Source of the DNA: Streptomyces hayashii
Lineage (GTDB): Bacteria; Actinomycetota; Actinomycetes; Streptomycetales; Streptomycetaceae
Assembly (NCBI RefSeq): GCF_024539815.1
Contig: NZ_JAHHIU010000110.1
Coordinates: forward strand, 1 to 52,903
Direction: 5' to 3'
Length of the DNA stretch: 52,903 bases
Shown: in pieces, positions 41,435 to 48,603 of the stretch
Numbering within the stretch: the stretch's first letter is position 1
Layout of the letters: each line of letters opens with the position of its first letter
Translations under genes and position numbers: made by a program
Notes under the pieces: model-generated
What the model was told of the DNA's origin: nothing
Database searches by the model: none
The model's input: the letters and a program-made list of their open reading frames with translations, nothing else

Positions 41435-42166
41435 TCAACGCTGCAGCAGCGCGAACGACGCCCCTTGATTGTCGGTGACGACGGCCACCGTGCCGTACGA
41501 GGCGGTGAACGGCCCCGCCTGCACCCGTCCGCCCAGCCGGCTCACCGCACCCAGGGCCGCCTCGCAGTCCTCGGCGCCGAAGTGGACCAGGAAGTGCGGC
41601 GGCATCATCTCCGGGAAGACGTCGGACACCGGGGCACGGCCGAAGTCGGGGGCGGCGCCGGGACCGAAGAGCGCCTCGTGGAAGAGATGCCCGTAGAACG
41701 TGTTGGCGGCCTCGGTGTCCCGTGCGTAGAGCTGGGCCCAGGCGAACGCGCCGGCCCGGTGGCGGACGCCGAATCCCGGGTGGCCGTCGGGCTGCCAGAG
41801 CCCGAAGACGGCGGACTCCGTGTCGGCGGCCAGGGCGGCGACCCCGAGCCCGCCGACCCGCATCGGCGCCGTCACCACCTGACCGCCGGCCGCCTGGATC
41901 CGCCGGGAGGTCGCCTCGGCGTCCGGGGTGGCGAAGTACACCGTCCAGACGGTGGGCATCCGGCCGTCCGCCTTGTGGGCCAGCGCGGCCACGGGTTCGC
42001 CGTCCAGCCGGGCCCACACGGAGTCGCCGTAGCCCTCCGCCCGCTCCTCGAAGGACCACCCGAAGAGCTCACCGTAGAACCGCTTGCCCGCGTCCACGTC
42101 GGGGAGCTGCGCGTCCACCCAGCAGGGGACGCCCTCTGCGTACACCGATGCCCTGTTTTCGGCCAT
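41435..42166 (-). CDS. kbpA: VOC (glyoxalase/bleomycin-resistance) family protein, probable KbpA
   Basis: The 243-residue protein contains two VOC modules: one opening GVPCWVDAQLPDVDAGKRFY and WSFEERAEGYGDSVW, the other opening GAFAWAQLYARDTEAANTFY. This is the two-domain glyoxalase/hydroxylase-like arrangement. It lies directly upstream of afsK, where S. coelicolor encodes KbpA (about 252 residues), the protein that binds unphosphorylated AfsK and inhibits its autophosphorylation. The symbol rests on position and size, because I cannot align the proteins here. The gene is divergent from a TetR gene. Confidence 0.75.
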   Translation of the reverse strand: MAENRASVYAEGVPCWVDAQLPDVDAGKRFYGELFGWSFEERAEGYGDSVWARLDGEPVAALAHKADGRMPTVWTVYFATPDAEATSRRIQAAGGQVVTAPMRVGGLGVAALAADTESAVFGLWQPDGHPGFGVRHRAGAFAWAQLYARDTEAANTFYGHLFHEALFGPGAAPDFGRAPVSDVFPEMMPPHFLVHFGAEDCEAALGAVSRLGGRVQAGPFTASYGTVAVVTDNQGASFALLQR

Positions 42167-42280
42167 GGAGCCAAACTAACGGCGGTTCACGCAAGCCGCA
42201 GACCAGGCACAGCCGCCTCCGCACCCCTGTGCACCCCATTTGCAGTCGGCCGAATCGCGCTCCCATCACCCCTCGGTAAG

Positions 42281-42295
42281 CTGACGGCATGACAG
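42281..42295. promoter_or_regulatory. Weak operator-like site J at the TetR start codon (two mismatches)
   Basis: CTGACG-GCA-TGACAG has one perfect half and two mismatches in the other, and overlaps the ATG of the TetR gene at 42289. If real, it would mean autorepression; on its own it could be chance. Confidence 0.3.
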
Positions 42296-42936
42296 GACAA
42301 GTGCGTACCGTCGACGGCCGCGTGGCCGGTCGGCGCGGGCAGGCGACGCGGCAGAAGCTGCTCGACTGCCTCAGCGAGATGCTCAGCTCCTCTCCCTACC
42401 GGGACGTCAAGGTCATCGACGTCGCCCGGAAGGCGGGCACTTCGCCCGCGACCTTCTACCAGTACTTCCCGGACGTCGAGGGCGCCGTCCTGGAGATCGC
42501 CGAGCAAATGGCCGCGGAGGGAGCCGAGTTGACCGCACTGGTCGCCGGCCGCTCCTGGGTCGGCAAGGCCGGCTGGCAGACGGCGCAGGAACTCGTGGAC
42601 GGTTTCCTGGAGTTCTGGCGGAAGAACGACGCGATCCTGCGCGTGGTCGACCTGGGCGCGGCCGAAGGCGACAAACGCTTCTACAAACTCCGCATGAAGA
42701 TCCTCAACTCGGTGAACAACTCCCTCTCGGACGCGGTCGCGGAGTTGCAGTCCAAGGGCAAGGTCGACAAGGACGTGAACCCGGCGGCGGTCGCCGGCGC
42801 GCTGGTCGCGATGCTCGCGGCCGTCGCCTCGCATCAGAAGGGCTTCCAGACGTGGGGCGTCAAGCAGGCTGAGCTCAAGCCGAACCTGGCGCTGCTGGTG
42901 CACCTGGGAATCACCGGGAAGAAGCCGACGAAGTAG
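42289..42936 (+). CDS. TetR-family transcriptional regulator
   Basis: The 215-residue protein has an N-terminal HTH (residues ~20-65: RQKLLDCLSEMLSSSPYRDV, then KVIDVARKAGTSPATFYQYF), followed by an all-helical ligand domain containing FWRKNDAILRVVDLGAAEGD and a Lys-rich C-terminus (GKKPTK). No ribosome site is obvious before ATG 42289. Its place beside the kbpA-like and afsK genes is conserved with S. coelicolor as I remember it. TetR proteins usually bind palindromes such as the CTGACG-N3-CGTCAG sites found here, so it is the best in-window candidate to bind them; this is inference. Confidence 0.92.
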   Translation: MTGQVRTVDGRVAGRRGQATRQKLLDCLSEMLSSSPYRDVKVIDVARKAGTSPATFYQYFPDVEGAVLEIAEQMAAEGAELTALVAGRSWVGKAGWQTAQELVDGFLEFWRKNDAILRVVDLGAAEGDKRFYKLRMKILNSVNNSLSDAVAELQSKGKVDKDVNPAAVAGALVAMLAAVASHQKGFQTWGVKQAELKPNLALLVHLGITGKKPTK

Positions 42937-42985
42937 CGGCGGAGCCTGCGAGGGCGCACCACTCTTACGATCAAGTCCTGTCTGT

Positions 42986-43030
42986 CAGGCGGCGGTTCAC
43001 CGGTTCTTCGTCCGGTCGGGCCGCCGCCTG
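42986..43030. terminator. Convergent terminator between TetR and Lrp genes
   Basis: CAGGCGGCGG (42986-42995) pairs with CCGCCGCCTG (43021-43030), with an inner ACCGG/CCGGT pairing. It lies between two converging genes. Confidence 0.7.
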
Positions 43031-43035
43031 CCGCG

Positions 43036-43488
43036 CTATGCGGGCAGCGCCCGGTCCTTCACGACATGCTTCATGACCAGCGTCGACGTCAGCCGCTGCA
43101 CGCCCGGCAGGGTGGCGAGCCGCTCGTCGTAGAGCCGCTGGAAGGCGGCGAGGTCGGCGGTGGCCACCCGCAGCAGATAGTCGGGCTCCCCGAACAGCCG
43201 CTGCGCGTCCAGCACGTGCTCCACCTCGCCCACCGCCCGCTCGAACTCGGCGACCGTGTCCCGGTCCTCCTGGCGCATGGAGACGAAGACCAGCGCCTCG
43301 AAGGTCAGGCCGACGGCGGTCGGCTCCACCATCGCGCGGTAGCCGCTGATCGCCCCGGACCGCTCCAGCTCCCGCAGCCTCCGGTGGCACGGCGAGACGC
43401 TCAGCCGCACCCGCGCGGCCAGCTCGGTCACCGTCAGCCGCCCGTCCTGCTGCAGCTCGGCAAGAATCTTCCGGTCGACGTCGTCCAT
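43036..43488 (-). CDS. Lrp/AsnC-family transcriptional regulator
   Basis: The 150-residue protein has the Lrp HTH (DDVDRKILAELQQDGRLTVT, then RLSVSPCHRRLRELERSGAI) and the RAM amino-acid-binding domain (LTFEALVFVSM, EVEHVLDAQRLFGEPDYLLR, LPGVQRLTSTLV). It is divergent from a LysE-type exporter gene, the classic pairing in which an Lrp protein senses an amino acid and induces its export. The 82-bp shared gap would hold the operator. The ligand is unknown. Confidence 0.93.
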   Translation of the reverse strand: MDDVDRKILAELQQDGRLTVTELAARVRLSVSPCHRRLRELERSGAISGYRAMVEPTAVGLTFEALVFVSMRQEDRDTVAEFERAVGEVEHVLDAQRLFGEPDYLLRVATADLAAFQRLYDERLATLPGVQRLTSTLVMKHVVKDRALPA

Positions 43489-43570
43489 GAGGCATATCTT
43501 CCCTCATATCACCGCGATCCATGAAAACATCGGGAACACTTTCGACCGCATCGCGCCTAATGTCCCCCTC

Positions 43571-44218
43571 ATGGACTCGGGAACGCTGATCTCTTTCCTC
43601 GCCGTCGACCTGCTGCTGGTCTGCGTGCCGGGCGCCGACTGGGCGTACGTGATCTCCGCGGGGCTGCGCGGCCGCTCGGTCGGCGCCGCGGTGAGCGGCC
43701 TGGTGAGCGGATACGCCCTGCACACGGCACTGGCGACGGCGGGCCTGGCGGTCCTGGTCGCGGGCTCGCCCGCACTGCTCACCGGGCTGACGGCGGCGGG
43801 CGCGGCCTACCTGGTGCGGCTGGGATGGGGAGTGCTGCGGCGGCCGGGAACGCCGCAGGCCGGGGAGACGGTCCACCCGGACGGCACGAGCGGGGCGCGG
43901 GTGTTCCTGCGCGGGGCCACGATCAGCGGACTGAACCCCAAGGGCCTGCTCCTCTACCTCTCGGTCCTGCCGCAGTTCCTCACCACGGGAGGCGGGGCGG
44001 GGGCAGGAGGCGGGGGCGGTCACCTCCCGGTCGCCGCCCAGACGGCGGTCCTCGGCCTGCTGCACATGGCGTGCTGCGCCGCCGTCTACCTGACGGTGGG
44101 CGTCCTGGCCCGCAGGCTGCTGGGGGCCCGGCCGGCGGCGGCCCGGGCGGTCACCCGCACCTCGGGCGCGGCGATGCTGGGCATCGGGGCGTTTCTGCTG
44201 ATCCAGCGGGCGTTCTAG
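43571..44218 (+). CDS. LysE-family amino-acid exporter
   Basis: The 215-residue membrane protein starts at ATG 43571. An in-frame upstream ATG would add 28 polar residues; the chosen start gives the normal LysE length and no ribosome site, so the mRNA is probably leaderless. It has six hydrophobic helices, the motif CVPGADWAYVISAGLRGR after TM1 (the LysE/RhtB signature is PGP/PGA), and SGLNPKGLLLYLSVLPQF in the middle (the conserved NPK). It should export an amino acid or derivative under control of the divergent Lrp gene. Confidence 0.92.
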   Translation: MDSGTLISFLAVDLLLVCVPGADWAYVISAGLRGRSVGAAVSGLVSGYALHTALATAGLAVLVAGSPALLTGLTAAGAAYLVRLGWGVLRRPGTPQAGETVHPDGTSGARVFLRGATISGLNPKGLLLYLSVLPQFLTTGGGAGAGGGGGHLPVAAQTAVLGLLHMACCAAVYLTVGVLARRLLGARPAAARAVTRTSGAAMLGIGAFLLIQRAF

Positions 44219-44721
44219 AGCGGTGCGGCGGGGTCGGACGGGGGATCGGGGACCCTCGGCGTGAGGCGGAAGACCCGGATCTCGCGCTCCACCCGCGCCT
44301 GGTAGGTCGCGTACGGCGGCCAGAAGGCCAGCAGCCGCTCCCACACCGCCGCCCGCTCCTCCCCCGCCAGCAGCCGTGCGGTCACCGGGACGTCGGCGCC
44401 CTTCCAGCTGATCTCCGCGTCCGGGTGGGCGAGGAGGTTGGCCGTCCAGGCGGGGTGACCGGTGCGGCCGAAGTTGGAGCCGACGAGGATCCAGCCGCGG
44501 CCGTCGGGCTCCGGCATGCAGGCCAGCGGCGTCCGGCGCGGCGCGCCGCTCCTCGCACCCGTCGCGGTGAGGATCACCCCTGGCAGCATCTGGGCGCTGA
44601 GCAGCACCTTCCCCCGGGTGAGCCGGTGGACGGCCCGGTCGAGCGCCGGGATCACACGGGGGGCGACCTTCGCGAAGGCGCGCGTCGAGGAGACCTTCTG
44701 CACCAGCCGGACGCCGATCAC
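44215..44721 (-). CDS. Ddn-like deazaflavin (F420)-dependent nitroreductase family protein
   Basis: The 168-residue split-barrel protein starts at GTG 44721, overlapping the acyl-CoA dehydrogenase stop (GTGA). It carries the family pattern ILTATGARSGAPRRTPLACM, WILVGSNFGRTGHPAWTANL and HPDAEISWKG. It is the second member of this family in the window and the second gene of an operator-controlled operon, suggesting an F420H2-dependent reduction in the same pathway. Its stop converges on the LysE gene with a 4-nt overlap. Confidence 0.9.
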   Translation of the reverse strand: MIGVRLVQKVSSTRAFAKVAPRVIPALDRAVHRLTRGKVLLSAQMLPGVILTATGARSGAPRRTPLACMPEPDGRGWILVGSNFGRTGHPAWTANLLAHPDAEISWKGADVPVTARLLAGEERAAVWERLLAFWPPYATYQARVEREIRVFRLTPRVPDPPSDPAAPL

Positions 44722-45926
44722 ACCGTCACCTCCGTCCGGGTGAACAGGGCGGCACGTTCGGCCGCGTGGGCGCGCAGCCGGTGCACAGGCCCGAACAGCA
44801 GCTCGTCGCCGGCGGCCCGCTTGAAGTACAGGTGAGCCTCGTGCTCCCAGGTGAAACCGATCCCGCCGTGCAGCTGGACGGCTTCGGAGGCGGCGAGGCG
44901 AAGCGCCTCCAGGGCCTGGGCGAGCGCGAGGCCGCCGACGTCCTGCGTGACGTCGTCCGTGGCGTCCTCGGTCCGGCCGGTCGCCCATGCGGCGTAGTAG
45001 GCGGCGGAGCGGGCCGCCTGGACCTGCACGTACACGTCCGCCAGCCGGTGCTGCACCGCCTGGAACGAGCCGATCGGCCGCCCGAACTGCACCCGCTGCC
45101 CGAGGTACTCGACGGTCCGCTCCAGCGCCCGGCCGGCGGCCCCGACGGCCTCGCAGGCGAGGAAGGCGGCGGCGAAGTCGCCGACGCCGGCCAGGGCTCG
45201 CGGGACGTCCGCCGTCTCGTCCCCGAGCAGTTCGGCCTCCACGTCGCGCAGCTGGACCCGGGCCTGGGGTCTGGTCGCGTCGAGAGCGGTCTGCCGGGTC
45301 CGGACGACCCCGGCGGCGTCCCCCGCCACCAGGAACAGCAGGGTCCGTGACCGTACGAACCCGCCGGTGTGCGCGGCGACGAGCAGCAGCCCGGCGCTGT
45401 GCCCGTCGAGCACCTGCGCGGCCTCCCCGTACAGCCGCCAGCCACCGTCGGCCGGGCGGGCCTGCACGCCCCCCGCGCGGCCCCCGCCGGACCAGTCGCC
45501 GCCGCCCGGCCCGGTCAGGGCGAGGGCGGTGGCGAGGGCCGGTGCGGGTACGGCGAGGGCGGCGGTGAGCGTGCCGTCGGTGATCGGCGGCAGCAGCCGG
45601 GCGCGCTGGGCGTCTGAGCCGAGCGCGAGGAGCAGGGGCGCGGCCAGGACGGAGGTCGCGAGCAGCGGGGTGGGGGCGAGGACCCGGCCGGTCTCCTCGG
45701 CGGCGAGCGCGAGGTCGGTGCGGGGGCAGCCGACGCCGCCGTAGCGCTCCGGGAGCGCGAGGCCGGGCAGCCCGAGCTGTTCGGCGAGGACGGCCCACAG
45801 GGCGGGGTCGTGCCCGGCGGGGGCGTCGAGGGCGGCGCGCAGGTCCGCGGGGCCGCAGCGTTTGTGGAGCAGTTCCCGCAGTGTGCGGCGGATCTCGTCC
45901 TGTTCGGCTGTGAAGCCGGGGTCCAT
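44718..45926 (-). CDS. Acyl-CoA dehydrogenase family protein
   Basis: The 402-residue FAD enzyme dehydrogenates an acyl-CoA to the enoyl-CoA. It opens MDPGFTAEQDEIRRTLRELL, has the helical C-terminal domain with VQFGRPIGSFQAVQHRLADV, and ends with LHGGIGFTWEHEAHLYFKRA. That last motif is typical of the FadE subfamily used for steroid and cyclic substrates, which often works as a heteromer of two different subunits; no second subunit is in this window. AGGAGGAAGG precedes the ATG, and operator H lies 20 nt upstream, shared with the divergent thiolase-like gene. Confidence 0.9.
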   Translation of the reverse strand: MDPGFTAEQDEIRRTLRELLHKRCGPADLRAALDAPAGHDPALWAVLAEQLGLPGLALPERYGGVGCPRTDLALAAEETGRVLAPTPLLATSVLAAPLLLALGSDAQRARLLPPITDGTLTAALAVPAPALATALALTGPGGGDWSGGGRAGGVQARPADGGWRLYGEAAQVLDGHSAGLLLVAAHTGGFVRSRTLLFLVAGDAAGVVRTRQTALDATRPQARVQLRDVEAELLGDETADVPRALAGVGDFAAAFLACEAVGAAGRALERTVEYLGQRVQFGRPIGSFQAVQHRLADVYVQVQAARSAAYYAAWATGRTEDATDDVTQDVGGLALAQALEALRLAASEAVQLHGGIGFTWEHEAHLYFKRAAGDELLFGPVHRLRAHAAERAALFTRTEVTV

Positions 45927-45946
45927 GGCCGCCCCTTCCTCCTGAT

Positions 45947-45961
45947 CTGACGGTCCGTCAT
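45947..45961. promoter_or_regulatory. Operator H: CTGACG-GTC-CGTCAT (one mismatch)
   Basis: It lies in the 79-bp divergent gap between the acyl-CoA dehydrogenase and thiolase-like genes, 20 nt from the first and 44 nt from the second. Confidence 0.65.
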
Positions 45962-46005
45962 ATTAGGAGTCCGGGAACGAGATGCACAGAGGGAGGTGGC
46001 CTCTC

Positions 46006-47178
46006 ATGACAGCGGGGACCCGAAACGTGGCCGTCGTCGGCGTCGCGCTCTCCGACTGCGGTCGGGTGGACGACGCGACCCCCTACGCCCTGCACGCCCA
46101 GGCGGCCCGCCGGGCGCTGGCGGACGCGGGGCTGGGGCGGGAGGCGGTGGACGGCTTCGCCTCCGCCGGCCTCGGCACGCTCGCCCCGGTCGAACTGGCC
46201 GACTACCTGGGCCTGCGCCCCACCTGGGTCGACTCCACCTCGGTGGGCGGCGCGACCTGGGAGGTCATGGCGGCGCACGCGGCCGACGCGATCGCCGCGG
46301 GACACGCGAACGCCGTCCTGCTGGCGTACGGCTCGACGCCCCGCGCCGACATCCGGGCGGGCCGCCGCGGCGGCACCTTCGCCTTCGGCGCACGCGGCCC
46401 CCTCCAGTTCGAGGCCCCCTACGGCCACACCCTGATCGCCAAGTACGCGATGGCCGCCCGCCGCCACATGCACCGGTACGGCACGACGATCGAGCAGTTG
46501 GCGCAGGTCGCGGTGCAGGCGCGGGCGAACGCGGCGCTGAACCCCGAGGCGATGTTCCGCGACCCGATCACGGTCGACGACGTCCTGTCGGGCCCGATGA
46601 TCGCCGACCCGTTCACGAAGCTGCACTGCTGTCTGCGCTCGGACGGCGGGGCGGCGGTCCTCCTCGCGGCCGAGGAGTACGTGCGCGACTGCCGTACGAC
46701 GCCGGTGTGGATCCTCGGGACCGGGGAGCACGTCTCGCACGCCTCGATGTCCGAGTGGGACGACTTCACGGTCTCCCCCGCGGCGACGAGCGGCCGTCTG
46801 GCCTTCGAACGGGCGGGACTGCGCCCGGACGAGATGGACTTCGCCGAGATCTACGACGCGTTCACTTACATGACGCTGGTGACCCTCGAAGACCTGGGCT
46901 TCTGCGCCAAGGGCGAGGGCGGACCGTTCGTGGAGAAGGGCCGGCTCCGGGTGGCGGGAGGGGAGCTGCCCGTCAACACGGACGGCGGCGGCCTGTCGGC
47001 CCAACACCCCGGTATGCGAGGCCTGTTCCTCCTGGTCGAAGCGGTCCGCCAGCTGAGGGGCGAGGCAGGGGCCCGGCAGGTACGGAACCCCGCCGGAGAC
47101 CTCCCCCGCCACGCGGTGGCCTCGGCGACCGGCGGCTGGTTCTGCTCCTCGGGGACGGTGGTGCTGGGCCGGGGGTGA
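46006..47178 (+). CDS. Thiolase-like (Ltp-type) protein without the thiolase cysteine
   Basis: The 390-residue protein starts at ATG 46006, 9 nt after GGGAGG. It opens TRNVAVVGVALSDCGRVDDA and ends with the Tyr283-containing EIYDAFTYMTL, ECAKGEGG-like turn and Gly-rich close. Aligned by position with its relative in this window, the segment GGATWEVMAAHAADAIAAGH (81-100) matches GGGGSCATVAHLAAAIAAGQ, so the Cys is Glu86 here. It is therefore not a classical thiolase. Retro-aldolase chemistry with a DUF35 partner is possible. No DUF35 gene is adjacent; the nearest is at 51.9-52.4 kb. Operator H lies upstream. Confidence 0.88.
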   Translation: MTAGTRNVAVVGVALSDCGRVDDATPYALHAQAARRALADAGLGREAVDGFASAGLGTLAPVELADYLGLRPTWVDSTSVGGATWEVMAAHAADAIAAGHANAVLLAYGSTPRADIRAGRRGGTFAFGARGPLQFEAPYGHTLIAKYAMAARRHMHRYGTTIEQLAQVAVQARANAALNPEAMFRDPITVDDVLSGPMIADPFTKLHCCLRSDGGAAVLLAAEEYVRDCRTTPVWILGTGEHVSHASMSEWDDFTVSPAATSGRLAFERAGLRPDEMDFAEIYDAFTYMTLVTLEDLGFCAKGEGGPFVEKGRLRVAGGELPVNTDGGGLSAQHPGMRGLFLLVEAVRQLRGEAGARQVRNPAGDLPRHAVASATGGWFCSSGTVVLGRG

Positions 47179-47212
47179 GGCTTTCGGGAGGGGCGCGGGG
47201 CGCGACACGGCC

Positions 47213-47265
47213 GCGGGTCCGCAGGGCCGCGGGGCCGCGGGGCCGCAGGGCCGCAGGGCCGCGGG
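47213..47265. repeat. 8-bp tandem repeats GC[A/G]GGGCC
   Basis: Five exact or one-base-variant units run from 47221 to 47260, with partial or degenerate units on each side. They fill most of the 103-bp gap between two converging genes. This is a simple repeat likely to vary in copy number between strains. Confidence 0.85.
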
Positions 47266-47281
47266 TGACCCGGTCGGCCGC

Positions 47282-48421
47282 TCAGCCCACGGGGGTGCGG
47301 TGGGTGATGTCGCCTTTCGCGTCCGCGTCGAGGGTGCCGGTGCCGTGGGGGCCGGTCGCGGTCACGCGGAGGGTCATGGGACCGGTGAGGCGGGCGGCGG
47401 TGAGCTGCCAGGCGGCCGGGGTCCCGGCGCCGAGCGTGGTCCTGGCCTGCTCGACGAGGGCCGGGATGCGGTCGTAGGGAAGGGAGCCGAGGTCGAACCG
47501 CGGGACGCCGTCGACGTCCGGCGCGAACACCACCGACACCAGCCGTTCCTGGACGACGACGGTGACGGCGCTCGTCCCGCCCGCGCCCCTGCCCTTGGTC
47601 AACGACGCGACCGCGCGCCGCAACTCCCCTTCGTCGAGCAGGGACTGCCGCGGTCCGACCGTGACCGTGCCGGTCATCGAGCTGGACGTGACCGTGGTGG
47701 ACGAGGACGTGGTGGACGACGACCCGGACACGGACGGCCCGGCGGAGGCGGGCGGCCGCCCGGCGTCGTCCGAGCCGAAGGAGTCGGACAGCTCGCCGCG
47801 GAACGGCACGACCACGACCGCCGCGCCGAGAAGCAGGCCCGCCAAGCGGACGGCGACGAGGTCGCGTTGCGCGGACGGCCGCCGCACGAGGGCGGACTCC
47901 GGCGCGGAGTCGATCGCCGCGTCGGCCGCCCGGGCCGTCCACTCCGGCCCCGGCGACTCGACGATCCTCGCCCGCCACGGCCGGTCCGGCGGGTACGCGA
48001 CCACGACCGTGCAGCGCGGCCGGTACGCGGCGAGATCGACGAGGTTGACGTGCAGGCGCGTCTCGGCCCGGAAGGCGGGCGCCCCGTCCGGCGCGACGGT
48101 GAGGACGAACCGGAGCGGCACGTCCCCGGTGTCGCTCGACTCCGCGCGCACGCTCTCGATCCTGGCGAGGGCCGTGACCGGCACGACGGCCGCCTCACGG
48201 GCGCGCCGCGGACTGCCCGCCACGAAACCGATCACGCAGGCCGCCGACGCCAGTCCGAGCCCGGCGAGGAAGAGAGCGCCGCTCCCGACGACGTAGCCGA
48301 CCACCAGAACGCCCAGGATCCCGCCGCTCACGGCCCCGGTCAGGAACCCGCGCACGAGTCGGGGCGGGTCGTCGCGGACGGGCGCGGCCTCGTCGGTCCC
48401 CGTGCCGCCGGTGATCGTCAT
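47282..48421 (-). CDS. Membrane protein of unknown function
   Basis: The 379-residue protein starts MTITGGTGTDEAAPVRDDPP at ATG 48421; a longer in-frame reading adds a non-conserved basic tail. Two hydrophobic helices lie at about 28-72 (GILGVLVVGYVVGSGALFLA and LASAACVIGFVAG). A soluble segment follows (VTALARIESVRAESSDTGDV ... TRLHVNLVDLAAYRPRCTVV), a third helix near 195-215, a Ser/Thr-rich linker, and a C-terminal domain of ~110 residues (LRRAVASLTKGRG, VTVVVQERLVSVVFAPDVDG). The pattern suggests an envelope protein, with the middle segment resembling DUF3592-type domains. I do not recognise a specific function. Confidence 0.75.
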   Translation of the reverse strand: MTITGGTGTDEAAPVRDDPPRLVRGFLTGAVSGGILGVLVVGYVVGSGALFLAGLGLASAACVIGFVAGSPRRAREAAVVPVTALARIESVRAESSDTGDVPLRFVLTVAPDGAPAFRAETRLHVNLVDLAAYRPRCTVVVAYPPDRPWRARIVESPGPEWTARAADAAIDSAPESALVRRPSAQRDLVAVRLAGLLLGAAVVVVPFRGELSDSFGSDDAGRPPASAGPSVSGSSSTTSSSTTVTSSSMTGTVTVGPRQSLLDEGELRRAVASLTKGRGAGGTSAVTVVVQERLVSVVFAPDVDGVPRFDLGSLPYDRIPALVEQARTTLGAGTPAAWQLTAARLTGPMTLRVTATGPHGTGTLDADAKGDITHRTPVG

Positions 48422-48603
48422 GACGGCGATTGTGCCGCGCCCGGGTGACCGCAGGAAGACCGTGCGGCGGCCGTCGGCGGTCCCGCGGTGGACGACGGGA
48501 GACGGACGGCAACCTTTTCGCGACCGGCGGCCACTGGGAGACGGCAGTCGCTTTCTTCGAGCCCTCTGCCGGACGTTCCGCCGACTCGCGTAAGGATCCC
48601 TTC

